Positions 1-9,190 of a stretch of DNA of 64,000 nucleotides are shown here, in pieces (the stretch's first letter is position 1; each line of letters opens with the position of its first letter). The DNA is from Legionella bononiensis (GTDB taxonomy: Bacteria; Pseudomonadota; Gammaproteobacteria; Legionellales; Legionellaceae). The stretch is from positions 95,289 to 159,288 of the forward strand of contig NZ_JADOBG010000015.1 in assembly GCF_016786215.1 (NCBI RefSeq), given 5' to 3'. The translations under genes and the position numbers were made by a program. Under the pieces are notes generated by a model that saw nothing but the letters and a program-made list of their open reading frames with translations, was not told where the DNA came from and searched no databases.

Positions 1-524
1 TGGGAAAGAAAGGCTTCTTCTTGACCTTGAGGGACATGAAGTATTTGCAGACACATTTTAAGTGCCTCTTCTGCCGATTCAGGTAATTGTTGCAGAAATT
101 CTTTTGCTTGTTTTTTATTGTGGTGTAATTGCTTATCAAAATAAGCTAATTTTAAGAATCCAAAATAAAAACCTTTCTCACGATTGGGCATATAAATGCT
201 GCCTTGTCCTGCATCAAAAAAGCCGCCGCACCATTTAATCATTTGCAGATTAACCTCTTCGAGTTGCAGGTTACGCTCGGCTCTTTGGCGCCTAAAAGCA
301 CCTTGAGCTAATGCCTCTTCAAACGATTGTGCTTCAAACCCTTGTAATGGATTGCAAGCGATAAAAGTTTCAAGCGGCCAGACTGGCGCGATACATTTGG
401 CGGCATTGTGCACCAAAGCCTGTAGTTCAAGGTCTTTATTTTTTGCCGGATAATAGACCATTTCTGATTTTTTAATTGCGTTATTATCTCTATCTTGTTT
501 CGATAATATTTTTGCAGTAGTCAT
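1..524 (-). CDS. dabA: DabA-type inorganic carbon transporter subunit (UPF0753/DUF2309), N-terminal part
   Basis: About 174 codons are visible; the gene runs off the left edge. The stretch around residues 38-65, containing IAPVWPLETFIACNPLQGFE, matches the conserved N-terminal block of the UPF0753/DabA family, where 'IAPFWPL..F.A.NP..G' is usual. DabA is a carbonic-anhydrase-like cytoplasmic protein that binds zinc and works with the membrane protein DabB to accumulate bicarbonate using the cation gradient. The metal ligands lie in the part outside this window. The ATG at 524 is preceded by an AAGGGG ribosome binding site. The gene lies 18 bp downstream of the NuoL-like dabB on the same strand, which supports the call; the pair is surely one transcript. 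Confidence 0.9.
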   Translation of the reverse strand, partial: MTTAKILSKQDRDNNAIKKSEMVYYPAKNKDLELQALVHNAAKCIAPVWPLETFIACNPLQGFEAQSFEEALAQGAFRRQRAERNLQLEEVNLQMIKWCGGFFDAGQGSIYMPNREKGFYFGFLKLAYFDKQLHHNKKQAKEFLQQLPESAEEALKMCLQILHVPQGQEEAFLS

Positions 525-542
525 AAATACCCCTTCATACGT

Positions 543-2072
543 TTAGTAGTTGTAATCGTTTCGTAAAGCAGTAACCGTTGTTTTGGAAGGCTGGCTTGAA
601 TTAAATAAGGTCATGTAAAGCCAAAAGCCTAGTTTTGATTGGCCGATTCTTTGATGTATTCCAAGATTAAATACTGCCCATAAGGCACCAAATAAAATCA
701 TTACGGTCCAATGGATTAACGATAATTGGGGTGCCTGTAGTATCGATATATTCGGAATCAACCACTGAATCAGTTGAATGCTTGCGCCATACATCAAACC
801 AGAAAACAACGCGAGTACTAGCCCTGATACCAAACTAAAAGCGCTTTGGTGACTACGAACCCAAGTGAGCATGAGTTGCGATCCACCTATGAAGGCAAAG
901 AACAAGACAAAGGCACTGGCCTCATACAAGGAAATCATCTTATTAGTGGCAAAAGCAAAGGAAGTCATCGCGACCATGCCACCAACAAGAGAGATGATGA
1001 GCATCATTGGGGTGGTTTGCGAAGCATTAACCATTGATTTTTTTTGTTTCACCGCAGAGCCTGAACTTAAAAAGAGATAGGCTTTGAATAATCCATGCCA
1101 ACAAAGATGAGCGATGGCCGCAGCAAATAAACCCACACCACATTGCATCATCATAAAACCCATTTGCGCCATAGTAGAGCAAGCTAACATTTTTTTTATA
1201 TCATGCTGCATCAACTTCCAAACAGTACCCAGTAAGGCGGATATAGAACCGACTAGAAACAGTACAGTGAGCAAACCTGGATAAAGCATCATCAGTGGTG
1301 CAAATTTAACGAGGAGAATTCCTCCACCGTTAACAAGACCTGCGTGCATTAAAGCAGAGACTGGGGTTGGGGAGTTCAACGAACTGATAAGCCAACGATG
1401 AAAAGGGACTATACCAGACTGAGTTAATGCTGCAACCAAGATAAGACCCATAGATAAAGTAAGTAATGACCCGTGGACCGGGTGGGATAGCTTTGTCAAC
1501 ACCTCAATAGAGTTCATTGAGTAACCTAAACTTAAAAGAATAAAGGCTACTAATAAGCAGGCACTTCCCGATGCAAACGTATAAAAGGCCAACAGCCCGG
1601 AGTTTTTGGAGGCTATCCATTCTTTCTTATGCACCATCAAGAGTACTAGGAATACATTTGAGAACGACCAAGCCCCCCAAAATAAAAATAAATTATCAGC
1701 AAGAACCATGAGTAACGCGGCTAATGTCAGTAGCGACAAAAGTAGAAAAAACCGTCTGTAGAGTCTATCTCCCTGCATGTACCTTAGTGAAAATCGATGC
1801 ACAACAAAACTGACCAGTAACACTAAACTGCATAATAAAAGGCTCAGGGTATTAAGACTGATTAATAAGTACACTGTAGGATTTTGTGCTAAAGATAAAT
1901 AAGAAAGTAGCCCTACCCCCATCAAAAACCCAATTCCGATACAATATCCCGCACAGCGCGCTGCTATAATTGGTCTGGATATTAAAAAGCAGTTAAAGAC
2001 AAGCGCTATAATCGGGCAGGCTAACATCATAAATAAAAAAATCAGGACTATTGTATTCACATCATTCCCCAT
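543..2072 (-). CDS. dabB: DabB, NuoL-like membrane subunit of the inorganic carbon transporter
   Basis: A 509-residue polytopic membrane protein of the proton-conducting NuoL/MrpA family. The central core holds the typical block SPTPVSALMHAGLVNGGG (about residues 233-250), and further on HDIKKMLACSTMAQMGFMMM, both hallmarks of antiporter-like subunits. It is shorter than NuoL (about 610 residues) and has no complex I genes around it. The following gene is dabA, so the role is the cation-driven membrane partner of DabA in CO2/bicarbonate uptake. A start at 2072 gives a normal N-terminal helix. The gene is divergent from a LysR regulator 88 bp away, a common arrangement for dab operons. Confidence 0.9.
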   Translation of the reverse strand: MGNDVNTIVLIFLFMMLACPIIALVFNCFLISRPIIAARCAGYCIGIGFLMGVGLLSYLSLAQNPTVYLLISLNTLSLLLCSLVLLVSFVVHRFSLRYMQGDRLYRRFFLLLSLLTLAALLMVLADNLFLFWGAWSFSNVFLVLLMVHKKEWIASKNSGLLAFYTFASGSACLLVAFILLSLGYSMNSIEVLTKLSHPVHGSLLTLSMGLILVAALTQSGIVPFHRWLISSLNSPTPVSALMHAGLVNGGGILLVKFAPLMMLYPGLLTVLFLVGSISALLGTVWKLMQHDIKKMLACSTMAQMGFMMMQCGVGLFAAAIAHLCWHGLFKAYLFLSSGSAVKQKKSMVNASQTTPMMLIISLVGGMVAMTSFAFATNKMISLYEASAFVLFFAFIGGSQLMLTWVRSHQSAFSLVSGLVLALFSGLMYGASIQLIQWLIPNISILQAPQLSLIHWTVMILFGALWAVFNLGIHQRIGQSKLGFWLYMTLFNSSQPSKTTVTALRNDYNY

Positions 2073-2160
2073 TAGAAATTGTTTTGCTACAATGGAAATA
2101 TATTAGATATGCTGATATAAGTGAAATTAAAAATAATTATGTTTTCTATTAGGAATTCTA
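2073..2160. promoter_or_regulatory. Divergent promoter region between dabBA and lysR
   Basis: This 88-bp AT-rich gap separates two head-to-head genes and must hold both promoters. LysR-type regulators usually bind T-N11-A dyads in such gaps. The stretch around 2100-2125 has a loose inverted character (attagatat..atataag), but no single convincing operator can be named by eye. Confidence 0.4.
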
Positions 2161-3012
2161 ATGTCACTAGATACAGTAACCTTACAATGCTTTTTAGCGG
2201 TGGCGGAAACTCAAAGCTTCACTAAAGCAGCCGCGCGAGTGGGCCGAACTCAATCAGCAATAAGTCAGCAAATTGCTAAACTTGAAAATTTGATTGAAAA
2301 ACAGTTAATTACTCGTGGACGAGAATTGTCCTTAACCCCAGATGGGGAGCTTTTTTTAGGTTATGCTAAACGAATTTATGAGCTGCATCGAGAATCCCTT
2401 GACCGTTTTAAAACGCCAGAGCTTCAAGGCGAACTTCGTTTTGGTTTGCCAGAAGACTTTGCCTCCATGATGCTTTCCGAGGTCTTGGTTGAGTTTTCAA
2501 GACTTCACCCCCGAATCATGCTCAATGTAGAGTGTGATTTAACCCTGAATTTAATTGAGCGATTTCATCAAGACGAATTTGATTTAATCCTGATAAAAAC
2601 CACTGAAAAAAAGCAAATAACTGAAGGAGTTAATGTATGGAATGAACCCGTGGAATGGGTGGGGAAAAAAGAATTGCTCCCCATTCTTAATGAAAAATCC
2701 ACCATTCCACTGATTCTTTCCCCTACTCCTTGCGTTTATCGCGGCAACGTTATCGAGTCTCTCAATAAACATCACTTAAAATGGCGATTGGCATTTAGTA
2801 GCCCAAGTTACGCGGGTAAAATGGCTGCAGTTCGAGCAGGCTTGGGAATTACAGCCATACAACGCAGTATGATTCCTAATTATCTGGATAAACTGGATGA
2901 TTATTTCCTCCCCTCTTTAAAAGACATCCATGTGTCGTTAATTAAAAAGGAGGTGGCGAATAAAGCAATTGACTCTCTGGAGTTTTTTATCATGGATAAA
3001 TTAAAACATTAA
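2161..3012 (+). CDS. LysR family transcriptional regulator
   Basis: The 283-residue protein starts with the classical LysR winged helix-turn-helix (FLAVAETQSFTKAAARVGRT followed by QSAISQQIAKLE, residues 11-42). A periplasmic-binding-protein-like effector domain follows (about residues 90-280). It is divergent from dabBA and lies 21 bp upstream of the ABC/HlyD/TolC-like genes on the same strand. It could therefore control the dab operon, the exporter genes, or both. LysR proteins beside dab genes in other bacteria often respond to CO2 limitation, but the ligand here is unknown. Confidence 0.93.
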   Translation: MSLDTVTLQCFLAVAETQSFTKAAARVGRTQSAISQQIAKLENLIEKQLITRGRELSLTPDGELFLGYAKRIYELHRESLDRFKTPELQGELRFGLPEDFASMMLSEVLVEFSRLHPRIMLNVECDLTLNLIERFHQDEFDLILIKTTEKKQITEGVNVWNEPVEWVGKKELLPILNEKSTIPLILSPTPCVYRGNVIESLNKHHLKWRLAFSSPSYAGKMAAVRAGLGITAIQRSMIPNYLDKLDDYFLPSLKDIHVSLIKKEVANKAIDSLEFFIMDKLKH

Positions 3013-3033
3013 GTAAAGGATTCGAGGACTCTG

Positions 3034-4614
3034 ATGAAACAAGAAATGAATTCGATTGTTGAGGTATTAGATAAAGCCACCATTGCATCAATAGTCATGA
3101 TAAGCGTAATTGTGAGTCTACTTACCTTAAGTATTCCTATTGCAGCTCAAACATTAGTTAATCTGATTGCCTTTGGTAAATTACTTCAACCGGTGGTAAC
3201 TCTAAGTATCATGGTCCTTGTATTAATGATTGCGCTTGGAGCTTTAAATATATGGCAAAGTATTATCATCGAAGTCATTCAACAGAAATTAATGGTTAAA
3301 ATAAGTCTTAGCCTAACTCGACAATTTACTCATTTATCATTAGATAATTTTTCTTCACATCATGGGCCAGAGCTTGTTAATCGTTTTTTCGAAGTGGTCA
3401 CTGTAAACAAGGCTTTAGCAAGTCTTTTACTTTATGGAGTGAATTTAAGTTTGCAACTGTTTTTTGGCTTAATCTTGCTTCTTTTTTATCATCCACTCTT
3501 TCTCGTATTTGATGGATTCATTATATTAAGTATTATTTTGATTGTATTTTTACCTTATCGTAAAGGACTAGCAAGCGCTGAAAAAGAATGCACTGAAAAG
3601 CATCAAATAGGCGCGTGGCTAGAGGAATTGCTTACCAATCGTTTTTTATTTCGCTTTAATCGTTATCATCACTATGCGACCCAACAAACGGATAAGCGAT
3701 TAATTTCATTTTTAAAAGCACGCAATATGCATTTTAAACAACTCATTAAACATCAGATTGGTTTTTATCTCCTCTCGGCAATCGCCAGTAGTCTCTTACT
3801 CGGTTTGGGAGGCTATCTCGTGATTAATAACCAATTGAGTTTAGGTCAGCTGGTTGCAGCAGAGATTGTGCTTGGCGCGTTAATCTACGCTTTTAAACGC
3901 TTTAGTGTTCTTTTGGAGAATTATTACGACTTAGTTGCCTCAGAGCACAAAATTGACATGGTATTAAATCTCCCAACTGAATCCATCAACACAGAGTTAA
4001 GTGAACTGATTCTTCCCATAAAAAACATCACGCTAGTGACTCAAAATCAAGAAAAAGCATCGAGCACCCCAGAAACTCCTTTGGTTATTTGCGTGAATGA
4101 AACACAAAAACAAGATTCATGTACCGATTTTATTTTGGGTTTTAAAAACAGTACTGACCTCACAGTATATATCAATGAGACCCTGTGTAATGAAGAATAC
4201 AGGCGTTCTCTTCGTGACCACACCCTGTTACTTAGAGATATAGAATGGTTTTCTGGCAGCATTTATGACAATCTACGCCTCAATCAACCCGCCTTTTCCA
4301 TACAGCAATTAAAAGAGCTGTTCAAATCTTTCGGGCTGATGGATAAAATCATGAGCCAACCTAATGGTCTAAAAAGCATGATTTATGATTGGGAGCAAGT
4401 GTTCACTGAGCTCGAGCTCATACAACTCATGGTGATTCGTGCGATACTTGCAAAACCGCAGCTTATTATAATTGATCGCATCTTTGATAGACTGTCCACA
4501 AAAGACATTGAGTTACTGCTTCTCCATTTAGCAACGCTCAATAAGACGCTTTTAATTACAATCACTCAATACCCAAATCTTATTCCACTATCTAACCGCT
4601 TGGTGCTCTCATGA
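3034..4614 (+). CDS. ABC exporter-like membrane protein with a degenerate, probably inactive ATPase domain
   Basis: A 526-residue protein with the layout of a type I secretion ABC half-transporter: about six membrane helices (residues 15-300), then an ABC nucleotide-binding domain (about 320-526). The fold can be followed, but the catalytic motifs are gone. The Walker A position (about 352-362, VICVNETQKQD) has no GxxGxGKST. The Q-loop glutamine is Arg401 (LLLRDIEWFSGSIYDNL). LSGGQ is replaced by FTELE (about 457-461). The Walker B Asp481 is followed by Arg instead of the catalytic Glu. The switch His is Gln512 (ITQYP). It overlaps the HlyD-like gene by 4 bp (ATGA). The substrate is unknown; ATP hydrolysis by this chain looks impossible from sequence. 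Confidence 0.85.
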   Translation: MKQEMNSIVEVLDKATIASIVMISVIVSLLTLSIPIAAQTLVNLIAFGKLLQPVVTLSIMVLVLMIALGALNIWQSIIIEVIQQKLMVKISLSLTRQFTHLSLDNFSSHHGPELVNRFFEVVTVNKALASLLLYGVNLSLQLFFGLILLLFYHPLFLVFDGFIILSIILIVFLPYRKGLASAEKECTEKHQIGAWLEELLTNRFLFRFNRYHHYATQQTDKRLISFLKARNMHFKQLIKHQIGFYLLSAIASSLLLGLGGYLVINNQLSLGQLVAAEIVLGALIYAFKRFSVLLENYYDLVASEHKIDMVLNLPTESINTELSELILPIKNITLVTQNQEKASSTPETPLVICVNETQKQDSCTDFILGFKNSTDLTVYINETLCNEEYRRSLRDHTLLLRDIEWFSGSIYDNLRLNQPAFSIQQLKELFKSFGLMDKIMSQPNGLKSMIYDWEQVFTELELIQLMVIRAILAKPQLIIIDRIFDRLSTKDIELLLLHLATLNKTLLITITQYPNLIPLSNRLVLS

Positions 4615-5597
4615 AGCTACACGCCTATCAGATGATTGGCAAATTACCCAATCCACGCAAAATTGCTAAGATTATTTTTTTAGTACTCCTGATTTTAATT
4701 GTATTTTTGAGCTTTACCCCTTGGCAACAATTTGCCCTTGGAAGTGGCAAAGTCATTGCTTTTTCACCCACTGAGCGACTGCATACCGTTAATTCACCTA
4801 TTTATGGCAGAATTAAAAAATGGTACGTTGACGAAGGCGTCCGGGTTAAAGCGGGCGACCCGATTGTAGAGATTACCGACAATGACCCAGAGTTACTCAA
4901 ACGATTGGAGCTGGAACAAAAGGCCATTTTGCTTCGCATCGAAGCCGCACAGCAATCATTAATTGCAGGAAAAGCCAATGTGGAACGCCAAAAGAACTTA
5001 TACCAACAAGGCATCAACTCAAAACGTCAATACGAATTAGCTCAAATTGAATACGCCAAATACCAAAACGAACTAGCCCAAGCCAATATTGATAAAATCA
5101 GTATCGATGTTCGCATTGCCAGACAGCAAACCCAACTGATCAAAGCCCATGTTCCAGGAGTGATTTTTAAACGCCTAACGGGACAACAAAGCGTAGTAGT
5201 TAAAGAAGGAGAAATATTAGCGGAGATTATACCTGTAACCGAATCAAGAGCTGTAGCGCTTTGGATTGATGGCAATGACATTCCATTCGTTCATTTGAAT
5301 CAAAAAGCACGCCTTCAATTTGAAGGATGGCCTGCAATTCAATTTAGGGGTTGGCCACAAATCGCTGTAGGTACCTTTGGTGGGAAAGTAGCCTTTATCG
5401 ATCCTACAGATAATGGCATGGGGTTATTTCGCGCCGTGATTGTCCCTGATGAACCCTGGCCGGATCCGACATTTTTAAGGCAAGGAGTACGCGTACATGG
5501 CTGGGTGCAATTAGGAGAGGTACCCTTGTGGTATGAGCTATGGCGTCAGTTTAACGGCTTTCCTCCTGAAAGCTTGGCACAAAAGGCGAGCTCATGA
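4611..5597 (+). CDS. HlyD/EmrA-like membrane fusion (adaptor) protein
   Basis: The 328-residue protein has one N-terminal transmembrane helix (residues 20-42). A half biotinyl-lipoyl-like motif follows (about 62-90, SPIYGRIKKWYVDEGVRVKA), then a long coiled-coil hairpin (about 95-175), the second lipoyl half (GVIFKRLTGQQSVVVKEGE) and a beta-barrel domain. This is the periplasmic adaptor that links an inner membrane pump to a TolC-type channel. It overlaps the ABC-like gene upstream and the TolC-like gene downstream by 4 bp each, so the three products are translationally coupled and probably form one complex. Confidence 0.9.
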   Translation: MKLHAYQMIGKLPNPRKIAKIIFLVLLILIVFLSFTPWQQFALGSGKVIAFSPTERLHTVNSPIYGRIKKWYVDEGVRVKAGDPIVEITDNDPELLKRLELEQKAILLRIEAAQQSLIAGKANVERQKNLYQQGINSKRQYELAQIEYAKYQNELAQANIDKISIDVRIARQQTQLIKAHVPGVIFKRLTGQQSVVVKEGEILAEIIPVTESRAVALWIDGNDIPFVHLNQKARLQFEGWPAIQFRGWPQIAVGTFGGKVAFIDPTDNGMGLFRAVIVPDEPWPDPTFLRQGVRVHGWVQLGEVPLWYELWRQFNGFPPESLAQKASS

Positions 5598-7021
5598 AAA
5601 GCGTGTTACGAGGGCTATTCATTATACCTATCGGAGTAAGCGCCCTATTGGGGTATTCAGCATCCTATGCCTCTCCAAAAACACCAGAATTAAGTTTAAT
5701 GCAGGTACTGCAAAGTATCGACTCTCATTATCCTCAGGTAAAAATCGCACGTCTTGAAGTAGCAAAAGCCAGTGGTGCGTTGATTAATGCAAAAGGACAA
5801 TTTGACCCTGCATTGGAGGCTAGTACTCGCTCGCAACCTGCAGGGGGTTATATTAATAATTATGGCGATACACAACTAACCATCCCCACGCTCTATAATG
5901 GCGTGAAGCTTTTTGCAGGCTATCGCAATGGGGAAGGCAACTGGCCAATTTACTATCAAAACTATTTAACAAACTCCGGTGGGGAATATAGAGCCGGATT
6001 ATCTCTTCCCTTACTCCGCGACCGATTAATTGATAAAGAGCGAACCGGATTACTGTCCTCTGCTCAATTGATGCTCATGAAAAAGCAAGATACTGAAGCG
6101 GTTAAATTAAAAATTTACCAAGAAGCGATTAAAGCCTATTGGCAATGGGTTGAAGCTGGCCTTCAATTAAACACATTTAAACAATTCCTGCACTTAGCGC
6201 AAAAACGTCAACACGCTATTGAACAACAGGCGAATCAAGGGGATTTGGCAAAGCTTGCCATCAGTGAAAATTTACAACAAATCATTCAACGAGAACAACT
6301 ACTCAATCAAGGTGAAATGATATTTGAACAAGCAGGTGTTAATTTATCTCTTTATTTTCGAGACTCCAAAGGTAAACCGCTAATTCCTGATGCACGGTCT
6401 TTACCGGTCTTGACCAGTACCTCAAAGACCATCGCAGGAACCCAGGCATCACTCAGTGAACATCCAGCGATTAAAAAGCTTAACCATTATGTCAATATGA
6501 TGAAGCTCAAACGAAATCAGGCACGTAACGAGCTACTACCTCAATTAGATGCTACCGCCTACACCTTTAAACAAAATGGAACAGGAGGCTACCCATTACT
6601 GATTCCACAAGCGGCAATGGTTGGTGTATCGTTTAAATTTCCATTGTTGCAAAGACAAGCTAAAGGAAACCTCATTCAAGCAGAAAGCGAGTTACGCCAA
6701 GTTCGAGTTGAAAAGAGATTTTTGTACGAACAACTCAACAATGAATTTTCCAATATGCTAATTGGCATAAAGAGAAGTAGGCGACAAGTCAGCCTATTAA
6801 AAAAAGAATTAAGTTTGGCGCAAAAGGTGCAACAAGGGGAATCAAAAAAGTTTCATCAAGGAGACAGTACTTTATTTTTAGTCAATCAACGCGAACAAAT
6901 GACCACCCAAGTACAACTTAACACCTTGCATGCTCAAGTCCAATTGGAGGAATTAAAGGCTAGGGCTCGCTTTTTCGCTTCAACGCACAGAATAAATCAC
7001 TATACAAAACAAAGTAAATAA
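5594..7021 (+). CDS. TolC-like outer membrane efflux protein
   Basis: A 475-residue protein with an N-terminal signal peptide ending near residue 26 (YSASYA). Two OEP-type repeats rich in long Gln/Ala/Leu helices follow (about 35-240 and 270-465). It fits the outer membrane channel of a tripartite exporter in length and pattern. It is the last gene of the lysR-exporter cluster and is followed 7 bp later by the photolyase gene, which may share the transcript. Confidence 0.88.
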   Translation: MKSVLRGLFIIPIGVSALLGYSASYASPKTPELSLMQVLQSIDSHYPQVKIARLEVAKASGALINAKGQFDPALEASTRSQPAGGYINNYGDTQLTIPTLYNGVKLFAGYRNGEGNWPIYYQNYLTNSGGEYRAGLSLPLLRDRLIDKERTGLLSSAQLMLMKKQDTEAVKLKIYQEAIKAYWQWVEAGLQLNTFKQFLHLAQKRQHAIEQQANQGDLAKLAISENLQQIIQREQLLNQGEMIFEQAGVNLSLYFRDSKGKPLIPDARSLPVLTSTSKTIAGTQASLSEHPAIKKLNHYVNMMKLKRNQARNELLPQLDATAYTFKQNGTGGYPLLIPQAAMVGVSFKFPLLQRQAKGNLIQAESELRQVRVEKRFLYEQLNNEFSNMLIGIKRSRRQVSLLKKELSLAQKVQQGESKKFHQGDSTLFLVNQREQMTTQVQLNTLHAQVQLEELKARARFFASTHRINHYTKQSK

Positions 7022-7028
7022 GGATGAC

Positions 7029-8456
7029 ATGAGTACCGCACTAGTTTGGTTTAGACAGGATTTACGATTGGCTGATAATCCTGCATTTTTTGAAGCCTGC
7101 ACAAACAACGAAACAGTGATTCCAATCTATATTTTAGATGAAAAAAGCAGTGTCCTTGGTGAAGCACAAGCCTGGTGGCTTCATCACAGCCTTAAAACGT
7201 TAAATAATGCTCTGGTCACTCAGCATGGAATAAATCTTATTCTACGCAAGGGAACCCCATTAGAGATCATTTCAGACCTGGTCAACACTGTAGGTATTAA
7301 CAGTATATATTGGAATCGATGCTATGAACCAAAGAGTATTGAGCGTGATAAAAAAATCAAAGCAACATTTCAAGAACATGGGATTGATGTCTTTAGTTTT
7401 AATGGAAGCTTATTGAATGAGCCCTGGACCATAAGTAATAAAACCGGTGATTTTTTTAAAGTCTTTACTCCTTATTGGAAAACCTGTCGACAAGCACTTA
7501 CTCCTCAACCAGAACAATTAATTTCCCATAATCATACTATTGGTTCCGTTGATGTAAGGAGTGATGAAATTGACGAGTGGAGACTTCTACCACGCCTCGA
7601 TTGGGCATCACAATTTCCTGATTTTTGGACACCGGGAGAACAAGGGGCTCAACGACGGCTGCACGAATTCATTACGCACCATCTTAATGGTTATAAAATA
7701 AATAGGGATATTCCCGAAAAGCAAGCCACGTCACATCTATCCCCGCATTTACACTTTGGCGAAATCAGTCCATGGACTATTTTAAGAGCCGTTGAATACG
7801 CCAAGCTCAACCCACACTGTGATTTAGCAGGAGCGGAACACTTTTTATCAGAACTTGGCTGGCGCGAATTTTCATATTATTTACTCTACCATGTACCCTC
7901 CTTGCCCTATGATAACTTTAAAAAAGAGTTTGATGCCTTTCCTTGGCATAATGATGAGTCATTATTAAAATGCTGGCAGAAAGGAATGACGGGCTACCCA
8001 ATCGTCGATGCAGGCATGAGGGAGCTATGGGCCACCGGATACATGCACAATAGAGTAAGAATGATAGTCGCCTCCTTTCTCACCAAAGGCTTATTCATTG
8101 ATTGGCGATTGGGGGCTGATTGGTTTTTAGATACTTTAGTTGATGCTGATTTAGCAAATAATAGTGCCAGTTGGCAATGGGTAGCAGGTTGTGGGGCTGA
8201 TGCGGCACCTTATTTTCGTATTTTTAATCCAGTGCTTCAAAGCCAAAAATTTGACCCCAATGGTGTTTATATACGCCGTTGGATCCCTGAGCTCCTTGCA
8301 TTAAATAATGATATAATTCATGCGCCATGGGAATCCTCTAATGCAGCAGGAATTTATAGTAGAATCAATTATCCCAAACCCATCATTAATCACAGCGAAT
8401 CACGTTCTAAGGCCCTGGAATATTACAGTCAATTAAAGAAAAGTAATACCCCATGA
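7029..8456 (+). CDS. phrB: Class I CPD deoxyribodipyrimidine photolyase
   Basis: The 475-residue protein (E. coli PhrB has 472) begins with the antenna-domain signature STALVWFRQDLRLADNPAFF. It ends with the FAD-binding region: DAGMRELWATGYMHNRVRM, then DLANNSASWQWVAGCGADAA and YFRIFNPVLQ. These are diagnostic of the photolyase/cryptochrome family, and the full set fits CPD photolyase, which uses blue light and FADH- to split cyclobutane dimers. A second, unrelated type of photolyase is encoded at 11726-13264, so the two probably repair different lesions. Confidence 0.95.
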   Translation: MSTALVWFRQDLRLADNPAFFEACTNNETVIPIYILDEKSSVLGEAQAWWLHHSLKTLNNALVTQHGINLILRKGTPLEIISDLVNTVGINSIYWNRCYEPKSIERDKKIKATFQEHGIDVFSFNGSLLNEPWTISNKTGDFFKVFTPYWKTCRQALTPQPEQLISHNHTIGSVDVRSDEIDEWRLLPRLDWASQFPDFWTPGEQGAQRRLHEFITHHLNGYKINRDIPEKQATSHLSPHLHFGEISPWTILRAVEYAKLNPHCDLAGAEHFLSELGWREFSYYLLYHVPSLPYDNFKKEFDAFPWHNDESLLKCWQKGMTGYPIVDAGMRELWATGYMHNRVRMIVASFLTKGLFIDWRLGADWFLDTLVDADLANNSASWQWVAGCGADAAPYFRIFNPVLQSQKFDPNGVYIRRWIPELLALNNDIIHAPWESSNAAGIYSRINYPKPIINHSESRSKALEYYSQLKKSNTP

Positions 8457-8650
8457 GTCCTTATACTTTGATTTTTGGCTTTAGTTTCCCTGACAAGACG
8501 TGCGCCCCCAAACGGATAGCTCAGGGAATTAGGGTGATTGAAACCTCTTGCACTCCTGGTGTGCAAGAACAAAATGATTTAGACATCAATTTTATTGATT
8601 TCGCTTCCACTCGAACCCCAATTTGGAGGAATGATTATGCGCTTACATAA
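8453..8650 (+). CDS. Small hypothetical open frame between phrB and tspO
   Basis: A 65-codon frame overlapping the phrB stop by 4 bp (ATGA) and running 14 bp into tspO. It has no recognisable domain, no hydrophobic segment and no clear ribosome binding site. Coupling through the ATGA overlap is the only point in its favour. Otherwise this is a 180-bp spacer, and the frame may be chance. Confidence 0.25.
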   Translation: MSPYTLIFGFSFPDKTCAPKRIAQGIRVIETSCTPGVQEQNDLDINFIDFASTRTPIWRNDYALT

Positions 8651-9107
8651 GTTAATGAAATTAGTATTCTGGATTGTGCTTTTTGAAAGCATAGGTTTTT
8701 TACTGGGTTTACTCACTCAGGCGAATATTTATCCCTGGTACGAACATCTTAACAAATCGTCCTTAACTCCTCCCGGGTTTGTTTTTTCGGTCGTTTGGAC
8801 CTTATTATATGTGCTTCTTGCACTCATTGCCTGGATTTTAACAAACCAAAATCAAGAGTCTTCTAAAAAAATTACAGTTCTCTTCGCATTACAAATGCTG
8901 ATGAATTGGGTCTGGACGCCACTTTTTTTTGGGCTACACTGGTTTATGCTAAGCGCTCTTTGGCTTGTTAGCTTAACGTGTTTGAATTTGATCTTAATCA
9001 TCGAGGCTAAAAAAACGCACAAAACCATTGCCTGGTTATTAACTCCTTACCTACTTTGGCTGGTCTTTGCTTCATATCTCAACGTGGTCATTGCATTAAT
9101 GAATTAA
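8637..9107 (+). CDS. tspO: TspO/MBR family protein (tryptophan-rich sensory protein)
   Basis: The 156-residue protein has five predicted membrane helices and the family blocks WYEHLNKSSLTPPGFVFSVVW, LQMLMNWVWTPLFFG and LTPYLLWLVFASYLN. TspO binds porphyrins and related tetrapyrroles and in several bacteria modulates responses to light, oxygen or stress. The ATG at 8637 is chosen because GGAGGA (8625-8630) lies 6 bp upstream of it; the in-frame ATG at 8631 would touch the ribosome binding site. The neighbours are two photolyases and a cytochrome bd oxidase, in keeping with a light/oxygen theme. Confidence 0.93.
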   Translation: MRLHKLMKLVFWIVLFESIGFLLGLLTQANIYPWYEHLNKSSLTPPGFVFSVVWTLLYVLLALIAWILTNQNQESSKKITVLFALQMLMNWVWTPLFFGLHWFMLSALWLVSLTCLNLILIIEAKKTHKTIAWLLTPYLLWLVFASYLNVVIALMN

Positions 9108-9119
9108 TGAACTAAATCA

Positions 9120-9146
9120 TAAATGCTCTCATTACAGGAGCATTTA
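9120..9146. terminator. Terminator-like hairpin between convergent tspO and cydB
   Basis: TAAATGCTC and GAGCATTTA form a perfect 9-bp stem with a 9-nt loop. It sits between the ends of two convergent genes and is flanked by AT-rich sequence, so it may act in both directions. Confidence 0.6.
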
Positions 9147-9190
9147 AATTTATTGGTACTGTATTAATCAATCACCTCAAATGAGTATGT

